From Leptolyngbya sp. SIOISBB (lineage in GTDB: Bacteria > Cyanobacteriota > Cyanobacteriia > Phormidesmidales > Phormidesmidaceae), in NCBI GenBank assembly GCA_010671905.1, contig JAAHII010000001.1, forward strand, positions 6,906,026 to 6,970,025: a stretch of DNA of 64,000 bases, read 5' to 3'. Position 1 is the first letter of the stretch. Every line of letters starts with the position of its first letter. Made by a program: the position numbers and the translations under genes. Positions 62,945 to 64,000 of this stretch are shown one piece after another. Below the pieces are notes generated by a model. The model saw only the letters and a list, made by a program, of their open reading frames with translations. It had not been told where the DNA came from and did no database searches.

Positions 62945-64000
62945 GTGCAACTTCTCCCCAGAACGCTTAGTTTCATTGCTATAAGCACCATTCTTGTAGC
63001 TACTCAGTTTTTTATGTTGTTTCAGTCTGCGGTTTTCACTGCAACGTCAGCGCAGAGTATCTCTCAAGTAGACCGTAAGGCTGAAGCTGATCGCCTTTTG
63101 CAACAGGGCATCCAACAACGAGCTTCGGCCCAATATCAGGAGGCAATTGCCTCCTTTGAAGCGGCTCTTGCTATATACCAGGAAATCAATGATCAAAAAG
63201 GAGAAGGAGAAACACTCAGTTTCTTAGGGGTTGTTTATATGGACTTAGGACAGTTCCTCACTGCTGCTGAATATTTAGAGCGAGGCGCGGCGGTTGGTTC
63301 TGGCAATGACGTCGAAGCTGACTCTACGCCCCTGCCGATTAATACATCTGATGTCTGCTCATTTTCAAACCTTGAAACCAACAACCAAATCAGCAAAAGC
63401 TATCAAGATGTCGGTATTGAGCAGTATCCGATGATGATCAGTCAGCTCGATACGTACATCGGATACACGCGCAGAGATGGTGATCTTATAGGCGAATTTA
63501 GAGCCCTGACTCAGCAGGGAAGCATCCACTATGCCTTTGGGGAGTATGCTCTAGCTGAGGGTGCTTTAAGATCTGCTCTCGATACTTTTGTCTCTATCCC
63601 GACTTCGGAGTTACCTGAAACATCTCAGATTTCTTTTCTAGGCACTTCTCAAAACACTTACAAGCATCTTCAGCAGGCTTTATTTGCCCAAAACAACATC
63701 GAGCAAGCTCTTGTAGTTTCAGAAGAAAGCCGAGCTAAAGTCTTCGAGTTTTTGATATCAGATCACATCGAATCTAATACAAGCCGTCCATTGATTCTTA
63801 ACGCCTTATCTATAGAAGACATTAAAAAAATTGCTCAGCAGCAAAATGCTACTCTCATCGAATATACGCTGGTCGATAAGAGTAGCCTCGTGGAACCTGT
63901 TGTTTACATCTGGGTTGTTCAACCATCAGGAGAAATTTTTGCCCGAACTGTCGATCTATCTGGGGAAGCGCTCTTGGAGCTAATCTGCTCAACTCGCTCA
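62945..64000 (+). CDS. TPR-CHAT protein g, cut off by the window end
   Basis: The frame from GTG 62945 is open for 352 codons to the window edge. AAAGGA lies about 12 bases ahead of it. A signal peptide (core IAISTILVATQFFMLF) precedes TPR-like helices (about 45-110; LQQGIQQRASAQYQEAIASF) and a more diverged helical stretch. From about 255 (EESRAKVFEFL) it matches the connector of genes b and d, and IAQQQNATLIEYTLV near 290 matches IAQQQNATLVEYSI-type sequence at the start of their CHAT region. The catalytic His and Cys should lie just past 64000. It has few TPRs, so it is a short-sensor version of the b/d type. Confidence 0.7.
   Translation, partial: MQLLPRTLSFIAISTILVATQFFMLFQSAVFTATSAQSISQVDRKAEADRLLQQGIQQRASAQYQEAIASFEAALAIYQEINDQKGEGETLSFLGVVYMDLGQFLTAAEYLERGAAVGSGNDVEADSTPLPINTSDVCSFSNLETNNQISKSYQDVGIEQYPMMISQLDTYIGYTRRDGDLIGEFRALTQQGSIHYAFGEYALAEGALRSALDTFVSIPTSELPETSQISFLGTSQNTYKHLQQALFAQNNIEQALVVSEESRAKVFEFLISDHIESNTSRPLILNALSIEDIKKIAQQQNATLIEYTLVDKSSLVEPVVYIWVVQPSGEIFARTVDLSGEALLELICSTRS

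Overview
The window comes from a cyanobacterium, probably a filamentous Leptolyngbya-like lineage. The octamer GCGATCGC (HIP1) is frequent on both strands, GC content looks mid-50s percent, and several families are typical of cyanobacteria: DUF1822, DUF928, CHASE2-CHAT fusions, Uma2/DUF820, TPR-CHAT proteins and GspG/H-like pilin-related lipoproteins. I see no rRNA, tRNA or CRISPR array.

Region 1 (1-6.7 kb) is a phage-defence block. It holds the end of a BREX locus (pglZ with a frameshift in its first metal-binding motif, then a short-form brxL), a convergent gene for a membrane protein with a nucleoside 2-deoxyribosyltransferase-like domain, and a DndA/IscS-like cysteine desulfurase. BREX plus a sulfur-donor enzyme suggests a type 4-like BREX or a phosphorothioation link, but the deciding genes lie upstream of the window.

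Region 2 (6.7-32 kb) is a conjugative element. It starts with small genes and two candidate regulators (an XRE repressor behind three 17-bp repeats, and a ribbon-helix-helix-like protein behind a perfect palindrome). A VirB/Trb-type secretion operon follows (B2, B3, B4, B5, B6, B8, B10 and B9-like), then a VirD4-like coupling protein. The B9-like gene is split by a 1383-bp IS256-family element whose removal restores the reading frame exactly. Next come an N6-adenine methylase and a 1786-residue Strawberry-notch helicase/TOPRIM fusion, which recalls the DarB-type 'polyvalent' proteins carried by phages and plasmids. I recognise no relaxase, VirB11 or partition genes.

Region 3 (32-64 kb) is a protease island. 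It has a subtilisin-like peptidase and seven CHAT (caspase-like) genes. Four are complete (three TPR-CHAT, one CHAT-CHASE2), two are broken, and one runs off the window end. A sigma-like regulator, DUF1822, CHAT-CHASE2 and DUF928 form one apparent operon.

The main discovery is a shared promoter in region 3. Ten sites have the form GAATAAGC-N10-CAGA-N2-TATATGCT, with the two boxes at an invariant 24-base offset. They precede six TPR-CHAT genes, the sigma-like regulator, a TPR protein and a pilin-like lipoprotein. A tenth copy is orphaned at the junction with the conjugative element. This looks like a dedicated alternative-sigma regulon controlling a diversifying set of caspase-like proteases.

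Several frameshifts across the window can be mended by removing one base from a short G or C run, so some 'pseudogenes' may be sequencing errors.
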